Part shown: piece by piece, positions 36,486-44,900 of the stretch
Numbering within the stretch: position 1 is the first letter of the stretch
Layout of the letters: each line of letters opens with the position of its first letter
From: Stieleria neptunia
GTDB taxonomy: Bacteria > Planctomycetota > Planctomycetia > Pirellulales > Pirellulaceae
Assembly: GCF_007754155.1 (NCBI RefSeq)
Contig: NZ_CP037423.1
Location: forward strand, 10,040,938 to 10,104,937
Direction: 5' to 3'
DNA length: 64,000 nt
The notes under the pieces: model-generated
The model's database searches: none
What the model saw: the letters and a program-made list of their open reading frames with translations, nothing else
What the model was told of the DNA's origin: nothing
Position numbers and translations under genes: made by a program

Positions 36486-37096
36486 AAATCAGATTCTCCC
36501 TAGGTGAATCAAACGAGTGGACCTGGGAAAGCACGTGTCGTTTCAAGTGCGACGTGCCTTCGTGTAACAACAATGTCTACGTCTACCTAACGCATCCGAG
36601 ACGACGTTGCGAACCGATCACCGGGAATCCGAAAGGACCCGCCAAACCATTCACTCCGCCATCCGGCCAGCGCCCAGTTGCAAGTGTGGTATCAACCGCC
36701 TCTGAGCAAGTACCGACCCCGATCTTTCGATCGGATTACCGCAAGAACCGTGCTCCTGATGTTCTCCGGTGCCCTCGCGGACGCAGCGCCGGCAACGTCA
36801 ACTCAATGACGCGCCGCCGACCCTCCAGAGAACATACGATAACCCAACTCTTCTACCACGAAAGAGTCAAGTCGTCACCCCGTAAGCTCTACTTTCGCGG
36901 GGATCCGAACGCGAAAGTTGACCGGACGCATCCTGTTCAGGCATCACCCTGCCCGGCGGCATGGGTGTCGACGCACTCAAGTCACCCTCTCTGGCAGGGA
37001 GGGTCGAGCGCAACGAGGGGACAGGAGAACCGTGAATCGCCTGTGACGCTGGCGACCAGAGGCGCGGGAACCCACCCAAAATGCCTCCCTGGGCGG
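36486..37096. other. Long intergenic region upstream of glnII
   Basis: No gene is credible in this stretch; the open frame across 36554-37114 has no family features and poor codon bias. It contains the glnII promoter region and, at 36979-37020, a variant of the GTCACCCTCCTGGCAGGAGGG element. A weak sigma-54-like sequence is noted separately at 36741-36755. Confidence 0.5.
36741..36755 (-). promoter_or_regulatory. Possible sigma-54-type -24/-12 promoter for glnII (weak)
   Basis: On the minus strand GAGCACGGTTCTTGC fits the pattern GCACG-N4-TTGC with the right -24/-12 spacing, but one of the two conserved -24 G bases is A. It lies about 255 bases upstream of glnII. Sigma-54 control of glnII is known in rhizobia. 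The match may be chance. Confidence 0.2.
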
Positions 37097-37317
37097 GTTC
37101 TTCGTGGATTTTAGTGGCTAATCGCTCAGGACCCAGGTTTTTCGAGGCATTGCTGCGATGTCCGAATGGGGAGAGCGAGGACAAACGCTCGGTTCAAACG
37201 ACCCTCCGCCGACACGGGGGCCGGCGGAGGGCACGAAGCACCTTCGGCGCATCGCAGTCATCCCTTAAAAAACCTTCCCCGAGTAGTCGAGAGCACCCAC
37301 TAAAATCCGCGAAGAAC
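37097..37317. repeat. Foldback (long inverted repeat) element, copy 1
   Basis: The ends, GTTCTTCGTGGATTTTAGTG and its complement near CACTAAAATCCGCGAAGAAC, form arms of 80-90 bases with mismatches. Inner parts include GCTGCGATGTCCGAAT on one side and GGCGCATCGCAGTCAT on the other. The 221-base element has no coding content; a 314-base relative lies at 52631-52944. Confidence 0.8.
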
Positions 37318-37540
37318 CCCCAGGGGGAAATGCCCCACCCATGGACCGCTGGGTTAGACGGCTGTCGATGCCGGCAGCGGGCGCCCCTGCCCGGGTCGGC
37401 TCTTCCAGTTGGCCGCGGGGGCCGTTCTAATGTTTCACCGGCGCTGAACCCGATTGCATCGATGCCGTCGACCCTGCCGTCGCCCGCCATCGGCGACCGT
37501 TGATCCCCCGCATCACACCCCCGGCACGACAAATCCGCAG

Positions 37541-38134
37541 ATGTCACGAGCTCCACACAACCCCTTCGAAACGGCCCCCGACCAGTTCGGGCAACCGGCC
37601 TCCGAGAGCAGCAAGACCTGGCTGTGGGTGCTCGGCATCATCGGGGCCGTTTTTCTGTTCGGAACCGTGCTCTGCTGCGGACTGATGTTTTACGCCTGGG
37701 ACCAGGCATCGGGCGTGATCGCCCAAGTGGCCGTGGAAGAATACGCCGATGACCCGATTCTGAAAGAAAAAATCGGCACGATCCAAAGCAGCCAAATGAG
37801 CTTGCGGGAGGCGATGGAGGAATCGACCCAGGACGAGACAAGCACGGCGATGGTGTTCACCATCGAAGGCGACAAGGGCCGCGGCAAACTGATCCATCGC
37901 ACCAACGACCAGACTGAGCAAGTGACCGTCAAACTGGTGATGGAAAACGGCGAGGAGTTTGATCTGGAAGTCCGCCAAACGTTCGGCGATTTGGAGACCG
38001 AGCTGGAGGGTGATGGCGAGCCGGTGGAAAATGGCGAACTGGAGGGACCGGGAGAGCCCGAATCGATCGCCCCTGGCGAGACCCAAACGGAGCCCACAGA
38101 GACCGTCGAAACCCCCGAAACGGACCAACCGTGA
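37541..38134 (+). CDS. Small membrane protein, possibly Coa1-like
   Basis: This 197-residue protein has a short Pro/Asn-rich N-terminus, one membrane helix (about residues 28-52, LWVLGIIGAVFLFGTVLCCGLMFYA), and a soluble domain to about residue 145. The tail is acidic and rich in Glu, Pro and Thr. The domain after the helix, including TAMVFTIEGDKGRGKLIHR, resembles cytochrome oxidase assembly Coa1-type domains, but that is a weak guess. The start at 37541 (MSRAPHNPFE) is chosen because earlier in-frame sequence is Arg/Pro-rich and unlike protein. It lies 138 bases before nfeD on the same strand. Confidence 0.7.
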   Translation: MSRAPHNPFETAPDQFGQPASESSKTWLWVLGIIGAVFLFGTVLCCGLMFYAWDQASGVIAQVAVEEYADDPILKEKIGTIQSSQMSLREAMEESTQDETSTAMVFTIEGDKGRGKLIHRTNDQTEQVTVKLVMENGEEFDLEVRQTFGDLETELEGDGEPVENGELEGPGEPESIAPGETQTEPTETVETPETDQP

Positions 38135-38272
38135 ACGGGCTGTCGATTTGATCAGCAAGCCCCCGAAGGCACCGGCTGGCCGACGCAGACGTCGTGGTGC
38201 CACTAAGCGGGCTGTTTTGAGCCTACAATAGTACCCCGGCTTCCTCTGTCTCTCGATGGTTTGAATTTTGCC

Positions 38273-39868
38273 ATGGTTCGCCCAAGCTCCTTCTCGGTTC
38301 GATGTTCAACCCTGCTGCTCACGATCGGCCTGGTCTTCGGCGCGGTTCCAGCCCCGAGCCCCTCTGCCGCACAAAATGCCGCCCCAAATGCCGCCCCAAA
38401 TGCCGCCCCAAATGCCGCCCCAAATGCCGATCCGGATGCCGCCGCCAAGCCGGCCGAGCGGTCGGCGGTGATCATCCCCCTGCACGAAGACATCAATCCG
38501 CTCAGCGGGGCGCTTTTGAAGCGCAAGTTTGCCGAGGCGGTCGATTCGGACGTCGACGTGATCATCCTGGACATCCACAGCCCCGGCGGGCTGGTCTATG
38601 TGACGTTCGAACTGATGGACATGATCTCCGACGCCAAGGATGTCGAGACGGTCGCCTTCATCCAAAAAGACGCCATCAGCGGCGCCGCCCTGATCTCGTT
38701 GGCCTGTGACAAGATCATCATGCTGCCGGGGGCCCGGATGGGCGATGCCGGTGAAATCGTGATGGGGGCCGACGGGGCGTTTCGATACACCGAAGCCAAA
38801 AGCCGCAGCGTGCTGGCCCAGAAAGTCCGCGACACCGCCCGCGCCACCGGCCGCCCCCTGGCGCTGGCGGAAAAGATGACCGACAAGGATATGGTCGTCT
38901 TTCGCGCCGTTCACAAGACCGACGGCACGGTGCGTTACATCAGCGACAAAGAATGGGCGTCGATGGAAAACACCGACCAGTGGGAACAGGGAAAACCGAT
39001 CCGCGAAGCCGGCAAAGAAATGTTCTTCACCGTCAATGGTGCCCGCGCAGTCGAACTGGGCATGGCCGACCAAACGGTCGAAAATGAAACCGAATTGGCC
39101 GAGGTGCTGGGCGTCAAAACCCCGATCCCGGTGATGGAGCGGACCGGCGTCGACACCGCCATCATGATCCTCAACTCGGGATTCGTGACCTTTCTGCTGT
39201 TGGTCATCGGCATGGTCGCGCTGGTGATCGAACTGGGGGCCCCCGGCATCGGCATCGGCGGGCTGACGTCACTGCTGTGTTTCGGACTGTTTTTCTGGAG
39301 CCGGTTTCTGGGCGGGACCGCCGGTTGGTTGGAAGTGACCCTGTTTGTCCTCGGGCTGATCTTCATCGGCATGGAAATTTTTGTGATCCCCGGCTTCGGC
39401 GTCGCCGGTGTGGGCGGGCTGGGGTTGATGCTGGGCTCGCTGGTGATGGCCTCGCGGCGATTTCTCGTCCCCGGCAGCACCGAAGAACTCGCCAGCCTGG
39501 GCTGGGACCTGGCCACGGTCTTGGGCGCGTTTGTCGGCTTCATGGTCGCCATGCTGATCCTGGCCAATTACATCGGCGACATCCCCGGGTTGGGTCGGCT
39601 GACGCTCAAACCCCAGGTGGCCATGGTCGCAGCCGACGCGGGACCGGGTGAACCGGCCGACGCCGATGCAGCCGCACTGCTGCCGGGCTGGCAACGCGTT
39701 TCGGTCGGCGATGTCGGAACCGCCACCAGCCCGCTGCGGCCGGGCGGGAAAATGATGGTCGACGATTACAGTGTCGACGTCGTCACCGAAGGCGACTTCG
39801 TGGACAACGGCACGAGCGTGAAAGTGATCGCCAAACAAGGCACACGGATCGTCGTCCGACCCGTTTAG
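38273..39868 (+). CDS. nfeD: Long NfeD protein: ClpP-like membrane serine protease with OB-fold tail
   Basis: This 531-residue protein has a signal peptide, a low-complexity linker of AAPN repeats (about residues 35-52), and a ClpP/SppA-like protease domain. The nucleophile is Ser136 in DAISGAALISLACDKI, with DIHSPGGLV upstream as the oxyanion loop. Four to five membrane helices follow (about residues 300-430), then an OB-fold NfeD domain (GDVGTATSPLRPGGKMMVDD). Long NfeD proteins cleave membrane proteins such as stomatins. The start ATG at 38273 is preferred over a TTG four codons upstream. No stomatin gene (its usual partner) is adjacent. Its TAG stop is the first triplet of a dispersed repeat. 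Confidence 0.93.
   Translation: MVRPSSFSVRCSTLLLTIGLVFGAVPAPSPSAAQNAAPNAAPNAAPNAAPNADPDAAAKPAERSAVIIPLHEDINPLSGALLKRKFAEAVDSDVDVIILDIHSPGGLVYVTFELMDMISDAKDVETVAFIQKDAISGAALISLACDKIIMLPGARMGDAGEIVMGADGAFRYTEAKSRSVLAQKVRDTARATGRPLALAEKMTDKDMVVFRAVHKTDGTVRYISDKEWASMENTDQWEQGKPIREAGKEMFFTVNGARAVELGMADQTVENETELAEVLGVKTPIPVMERTGVDTAIMILNSGFVTFLLLVIGMVALVIELGAPGIGIGGLTSLLCFGLFFWSRFLGGTAGWLEVTLFVLGLIFIGMEIFVIPGFGVAGVGGLGLMLGSLVMASRRFLVPGSTEELASLGWDLATVLGAFVGFMVAMLILANYIGDIPGLGRLTLKPQVAMVAADAGPGEPADADAAALLPGWQRVSVGDVGTATSPLRPGGKMMVDDYSVDVVTEGDFVDNGTSVKVIAKQGTRIVVRPV
38374..38429 (+). repeat. 12-bp tandem repeat within nfeD
   Basis: Four to five copies of AATGCCGCCCCA encode Asn-Ala-Ala-Pro and keep the frame, forming the linker between signal peptide and protease domain. 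Confidence 0.85.
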
Positions 39869-40020
39869 TGCTTCGTCAACTTTTATTCTTAGGGTACCGC
39901 GGAAAAGGGGTCAGGTACCAAAAATGCGAAGCACCCTGCGGGCCATTTGGTTTTTGGTACCTGACCCCTTTTCCGCTCGACAAACGCAGGCTCGAAAATT
40001 GAAAGCTGACAAAGCACTAG
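39866..40020 (+). repeat. CTAG-bounded dispersed element, fuller copy
   Basis: The left end, TAGTGCTTCGTCAACTTT, mirrors the right end AAAGCTGACAAAGCACTAG, so both termini are visible. Inside is the perfect 26-base inverted repeat (39899-39924 and 39951-39976) seen also at 27068-27145. The first triplet is the nfeD stop codon. Confidence 0.85.
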
Positions 40021-40090
40021 TACTCTGGCCAGATCTAGGCTTTCGGCGATTCGCCGATCGACACACCTGCGTGAAGGTCGTGCGGTTTGA

Positions 40091-40144
40091 AAGTCACCCT
40101 CCTGGCAGGAGGGTCGAGCGAAGCGAGGGGAGGTCGATCGGTGA
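40091..40144 (+). repeat. Dispersed palindromic element (GTCACCCTCCTGGCAGGAGGG family), second copy
   Basis: It is identical over 54 bases to 24141-24194. Confidence 0.85.
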
Positions 40145-40180
40145 CCCGTTTTCCGCTCCGCGCGATCCATCAAAATGAAG

Positions 40181-40255
40181 ACCCACCGATAGCAGCGTGA
40201 ACCCACGGATGACAGGGTGCGAAAAATCCGTGGGTTTGCGCTACCATCGGTGGGT
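40181..40255. repeat. Long hairpin between convergent genes
   Basis: Arms of about 30 bases, ACCCACCGATAGCAGCGTGA... and ...GCTACCATCGGTGGGT, pair almost perfectly around a 14-base loop. It sits between two convergent genes and could stop transcription from both sides, though neither side has a strong T tract. Confidence 0.7.
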
Positions 40256-40309
40256 CAAGGAATCGTTTCATCGTTCCGCACCGAACACGCGTTGAAGCGT
40301 CACGTCGCG

Positions 40310-41767
40310 TCAGCTCAAATCCAGCACATCCTGACGGGCCGTCACGAAACGGTACTCGCCCAGCGTCGGGTCCTCGCTGCCGAGGTAATCCTGCGCCGTG
40401 TCGTCGCTGCAACAGACGAACCCACAGCTGCGTAGAAACGCTTCGGGGTCCGCCGGTCCGTAAACGAATCGCTCTCCGATCATTTCCATCCGATCGACGA
40501 ACTCGTGAATATTCGGGTCGCCGGTCCCTTCATTGATCACCGCCGGCGTGACACAGTCCATCCACAGCACGCTCTCAGGATGTCTCATGCGTCGCCGGAT
40601 CGAGCTCAACAGACGTCGGTTCTGCTGCTCGTCGAAGTACATCGAACAGCCTTCATAGACGAACAGCGTCAACGCGGTCTCGGAAAACGCAAAGTGCCGT
40701 TGCAGCAACTCGCCCACATCGTCCTGCAAGAAGTCCGCGGCGATCTGGTGTCGCTCCGGCGCCGCGGCGGGGCCGCCGAGTTGTGTTTCCAGCCGTTCGA
40801 TGACATGTTGCCGCTCGGCCAGCATGACGGGCAGGTCCAATTCGAACACCGTCGCGCCGGAAAGTTCTGCGGCGCGTCGCAGCGGCCGCATGTCCAATCC
40901 CGCGCCGAGCATCACGAGTTGCTCGATGCCGGGGATCGATCGCAACACTTCATCGCAATGCCGGGTGCGAGCCCCGACCATCGCGCCCAGTTGCGGCAGC
41001 ACCTTTTGCAATCGTTTCGCCTGCAACAAGCCGTGCGTTCCCGCGGCCGCCTTGTCATGCGGGGCGTCGATACGAAGCTGTCGTCCCTGAGAATCCGACA
41101 TCGTCTTCGACCCCGCCGGGCTGTCCATAGCCCGCAACCCCGCGATGATACGCGCCGATGTTTTCAAGTTCAACTTGGTCATCGTCGATCGCTCGCCGCC
41201 GCTGCGGTGCTCGAGCAATCGTTGGGTCGCTTGGGCGAAGTAACGCATCACCGCGGTGGCGACACGCTCGCCGTCTTCGGACCAGAACTCGACGTTGAGG
41301 GTCGCCAACACGACGCGCCCGGAAAAGTATCGCGACTGGATCCGCCGAGCGGTTTTCGGATCGACGCGGCTGACGGCCCGCAGATGGCTGGTGCTCGGGT
41401 TTTCGTACTTGACGTCCATCCCGACCAACCACAACGACGCCGATTCATCCGGACGCCCGCGATGGATGCCGGTCAACGGTGTCCCGGTCAACAGCGTCGT
41501 CAACGCCATGCCACCGGTATAATCCGCCGAGAGTGAAATCAAGGCGGCTTGGTGTGTGCCATGTTGATTGGTGGTCTCGATCGCCAGCGGCAGCACCGAC
41601 TCGCAAAACCCGGGACCGACCCGGGTGATCTTCCAACCGGTCCAGTCCAGCACCGGCACCGCGCGGTGCAGCAGAGTGTTCATCAGTTCGGGATTGATAC
41701 GATCCGCGTAGTCTTTTTCCCAACTGATCTCTTTATCAGTTTCGATCACAGCCATTGTTGCCCCCAT
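40310..41767 (-). CDS. Hotdog (DUF4442-like) domain fused to SAM-dependent methyltransferase
   Basis: This 485-residue cytoplasmic protein is a fusion. Residues 1-185 look like a hotdog thioesterase-type domain (HGTHQAALISLSADYTGGMAL, then KYENPSTSHLRAVSRV). Residues 196-485 are a leucine-carboxyl-methyltransferase-like enzyme (TIGR00027 type): motif I is LVMLGAGLDMRPLR, followed by VFELDLPVM, with LTLFVYEGCSMYF and a C-terminal QDYLGSEDPTLGEYRFV. The second part has its own Met at residue 196, so an internal start is possible, but the frame is open throughout. Together the domains suggest methylation of an acyl or polyketide-like carboxylate, which is inference. An ATG four codons in (41755) is an alternative start. 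Confidence 0.87.
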   Translation of the reverse strand: MGATMAVIETDKEISWEKDYADRINPELMNTLLHRAVPVLDWTGWKITRVGPGFCESVLPLAIETTNQHGTHQAALISLSADYTGGMALTTLLTGTPLTGIHRGRPDESASLWLVGMDVKYENPSTSHLRAVSRVDPKTARRIQSRYFSGRVVLATLNVEFWSEDGERVATAVMRYFAQATQRLLEHRSGGERSTMTKLNLKTSARIIAGLRAMDSPAGSKTMSDSQGRQLRIDAPHDKAAAGTHGLLQAKRLQKVLPQLGAMVGARTRHCDEVLRSIPGIEQLVMLGAGLDMRPLRRAAELSGATVFELDLPVMLAERQHVIERLETQLGGPAAAPERHQIAADFLQDDVGELLQRHFAFSETALTLFVYEGCSMYFDEQQNRRLLSSIRRRMRHPESVLWMDCVTPAVINEGTGDPNIHEFVDRMEMIGERFVYGPADPEAFLRSCGFVCCSDDTAQDYLGSEDPTLGEYRFVTARQDVLDLS

Positions 41768-41950
41768 GTGGTGTGTGAAATCGAGAATCGAGCACCCACT
41801 ATGGAGGTTGAAAAAGAATGCTCAATGCGGCGACCACTTTTTTCGCGCCCCGAGAGGGCAAACCCTCTCTAAAGATGCCACTTCGGTAAAGCAGGGCAGA
41901 CCTACTGTTGGATAGATCATTCTGTCTAGATGCCGCGTTGAGCGATCCAA

Positions 41951-44900
41951 ATGCAGTCCGCCGAGTCCACCGAATACCGCTACCGAACTCTACGAGAGTT
42001 GCCGGATGTGGCCGGAGTGCACTGCTGGCTTGTCCAGGATCTGCAGGGCGAAGGCCGCCTGGTGATCCGCGATTTGCCGACGGCGATGTTCAAGGAAGGA
42101 CTGCGAATCCGGTTTCAAAACGAAGCCCGATTGCTGAGCGAGATCGAGTGCGACAGCTACAACTCGATGGTCTCCTATGACATCGACGACGATCGCATTC
42201 GATTGGTCTATCGCTACCGTGATGGCATCAGTCTCTCGCGGCTGATCGCGCAATCGGCGATGTCACCCCAATCGACGCTGCGGTTGGCGTGTGACCTGTT
42301 GCAGGCGTTGATCCAGATTCACCGGCAGGGTTGTGTGCATCGCGACTGGCGGCCGTCCCACGTGATTTTGACCCCGACCGGTGAAGCGATCCTGTCGGGC
42401 TACGGACCGGTGTGGCGGGCGAACTTGGCGGCCGGCGACAGCCCCATCGGGATCGAAACCGTGCGTTACGCCTCGCCCGAAATGGCGGGCATCATTCGGC
42501 ATGATATCGGCCCGGCGTCGGACCTCTACTCGTTGGGTTTGATCCTCTATTGGGCGCTCGCCGGCGAACCGATGTGCGACGCGACCACCGTCGGCGACAT
42601 CCTGCTCCAACACTCGACCTCGGATCTGGACGCCGACCGCTTCCCCGGCGACACGCCGCCGCAACTGGTCTCGATGATCGAGCGGTTGACCCAGAAAGAG
42701 CCGCGTGAGCGTTACCAATCGGCGGCCGCCGCGTTGGCCGACGCGACGGCGATCCTGAACATGATCCAAGACGGCGACTCGGCCACACCGGTGGTGATCG
42801 GCCGATCGGACGCCCGCTCCGATCTGGTCGACCCCGCATTCGTCGGCCGTGAATCACAACTGCAAACCTTGCAGGAAAACTTGACCGACGTCGCCGCGGG
42901 CAGTTGGCGTCAAGCCTTGATCTCCTGCGTTTCGGGGATGGGAAAAAGCCGGCTGAACCAGGAGATCACACGGCTGGCCACGCGACACGGTTTTCTCGTC
43001 TTCCAAGGGGAATCGATCCATCATGCGGCCGCCGAGCCCAACGCGCCGTGGATGCAAGTCGTCAACCAAGTCGCGCAATTCTGTGTCTCCCATCCGGACA
43101 CCCGCCAACGTCTGCGCGAAACCATGTCGGACTATCGCGAAGAAGTGATCACGGCGATGCCTTCCTTGGCAGACGTGTTCGGATGGACCGGCAGCACGCT
43201 TTCCGGCCCGGACGAACTCGGCCAAGGCCGGGTCGTGGCGGCCTTCGCCGCGCTGCTGACCCAACTGGGATCGGGCGATTGCCCCGTGATGATCTCCTTG
43301 GATGATTGCCAGTGGATGGACGACCAATCGATTCGGGTGCTGCAACGTGTCGCACGCTCCGACGCACCCTTCCAACTGCTGCTGCTTTCGGCACGCACCG
43401 ACGAAGGCCAAACGGCACGTGTCCGCGACGCCGCGCAGCTGGACCACATGCTGGATTTGGGACCGCTTGATGCGGATAGCATTCGTCGGTTGAGCGAATC
43501 GATGGCCGGTGTGCTTCCCGATGAAGCGATCAAAGTGATTCAGGATTTCGCCGAAGGCAGTCCGTTCATGGCCGCCGCAATCCTCCGCGGCATGGTCGAA
43601 TCCTCGGTGCTGGTTTCCGACAAAGAACGTTGGGTGCTGGACCGAGAGCGTCTGGAAAATTTCCAAACCACCGCCGAGGCCGGCGAAGTCCTGGCGGGGC
43701 GACTGGAGAACCTGCCGCCCAAGGCACGGCATTTTCTGGATGCCGCCGCCGTCATCGGCAGCGAATTCACGCTCGACGCCGTCGTCGAACTCTCCCAAAT
43801 TGATCTGTCGGAAAGTTTTGAGTTGCTCGCCGATATCCGTCGCCATCGGATGCTCTGGAGCAAGCCCGACGGCAGCTACGCCTTTGCCCACGACAAGATT
43901 CGCGAAGCCGTGCTCGCACACCTGACGCCCGACGTCAAACAACGCATGCATGGCCGGATCGGGCAATACTTCGCCAAAACCCAACCGGATCGAATCTACG
44001 ACCTGGCCTACCACTTCGACGCGGCGGGCATGCACCGCGAAGCACTTCCGCATGCCTTAAACGCCGCCTCCAAAGCACGCCAAGAATTCTCCCTCGGCAG
44101 TGCGCGGCGGCAACTCGAAATCGCCGCCCGCGCATTTCACGTCACCGATTCGGCGACGCGCCATCAAGTCGAAGCGATGATGAGCGAAGTGCTGATGCTG
44201 CAGGGAGAATACAACGGAGCCCAGCAGTGGTTGGTCGCGGCTTCCAAAACCGCCACCACGGAAATGGACGATGCGGTCGTCGCCACACGACGCGGCGAAC
44301 TCGCATTCAAACGCGGTGACAAAGTCCAGGCGGTGGAGTTCTTTGAATCTGCGTTAACCCGCTTGAGACAACCGGTCTGCCGAAACCGCTTTCAATTGTT
44401 CACCAACCTGCTGCGGGAAATCACCGTCCAAGCCGTTCACACCGCGGTGCCGCTGCTGGTCCGCTCCCGGACGCGTTCACCCGACGACACCGAACAGCTC
44501 CGCTTGCGGCTCTACAGCAACATCGCCCGCGGCTATTGGTACACGCGAGACAAGTACTACACGCTGTGGGCGCATCTGCGGGGCATGAACCGCGGCGAGT
44601 GCTATCGCCCCTCCGCCGGACTGGCCCACGCCTACAGCGAACACGCTCCGGCGATGACCCTGTTGGGTTGGTACCGACGCGGCATCGATTATGCCAAACG
44701 CTCCCTGCAAATCCGCAAAGACCTGCACGACGTCTGGGGACAAGGCCAATCAAGAAACTTCATGAGCATCCTGCATTACTCGTTTAGCAACTACGAGCAA
44801 TGCATCCACGAAGCCAGCCAGGCCGTTGCGATCCTTGAACGCACCGGTGACTATTGGGAAGTCCACATCGCCCGCTACCAATTCGCCGCCTCGCTCTATC

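Noticed and set aside
36554..37114. 186-codon frame upstream of glnII
   Set aside because: It is rich in Arg, Pro and Thr with no motif, and its end runs into a dispersed repeat and a foldback element.
40310..41182. Two separate genes (hotdog protein and methyltransferase) instead of one fusion
   Set aside because: The frame is open across the junction and the internal Met at 41182 has no clear ribosome binding site, so one fused protein is the simpler reading, although not proven.
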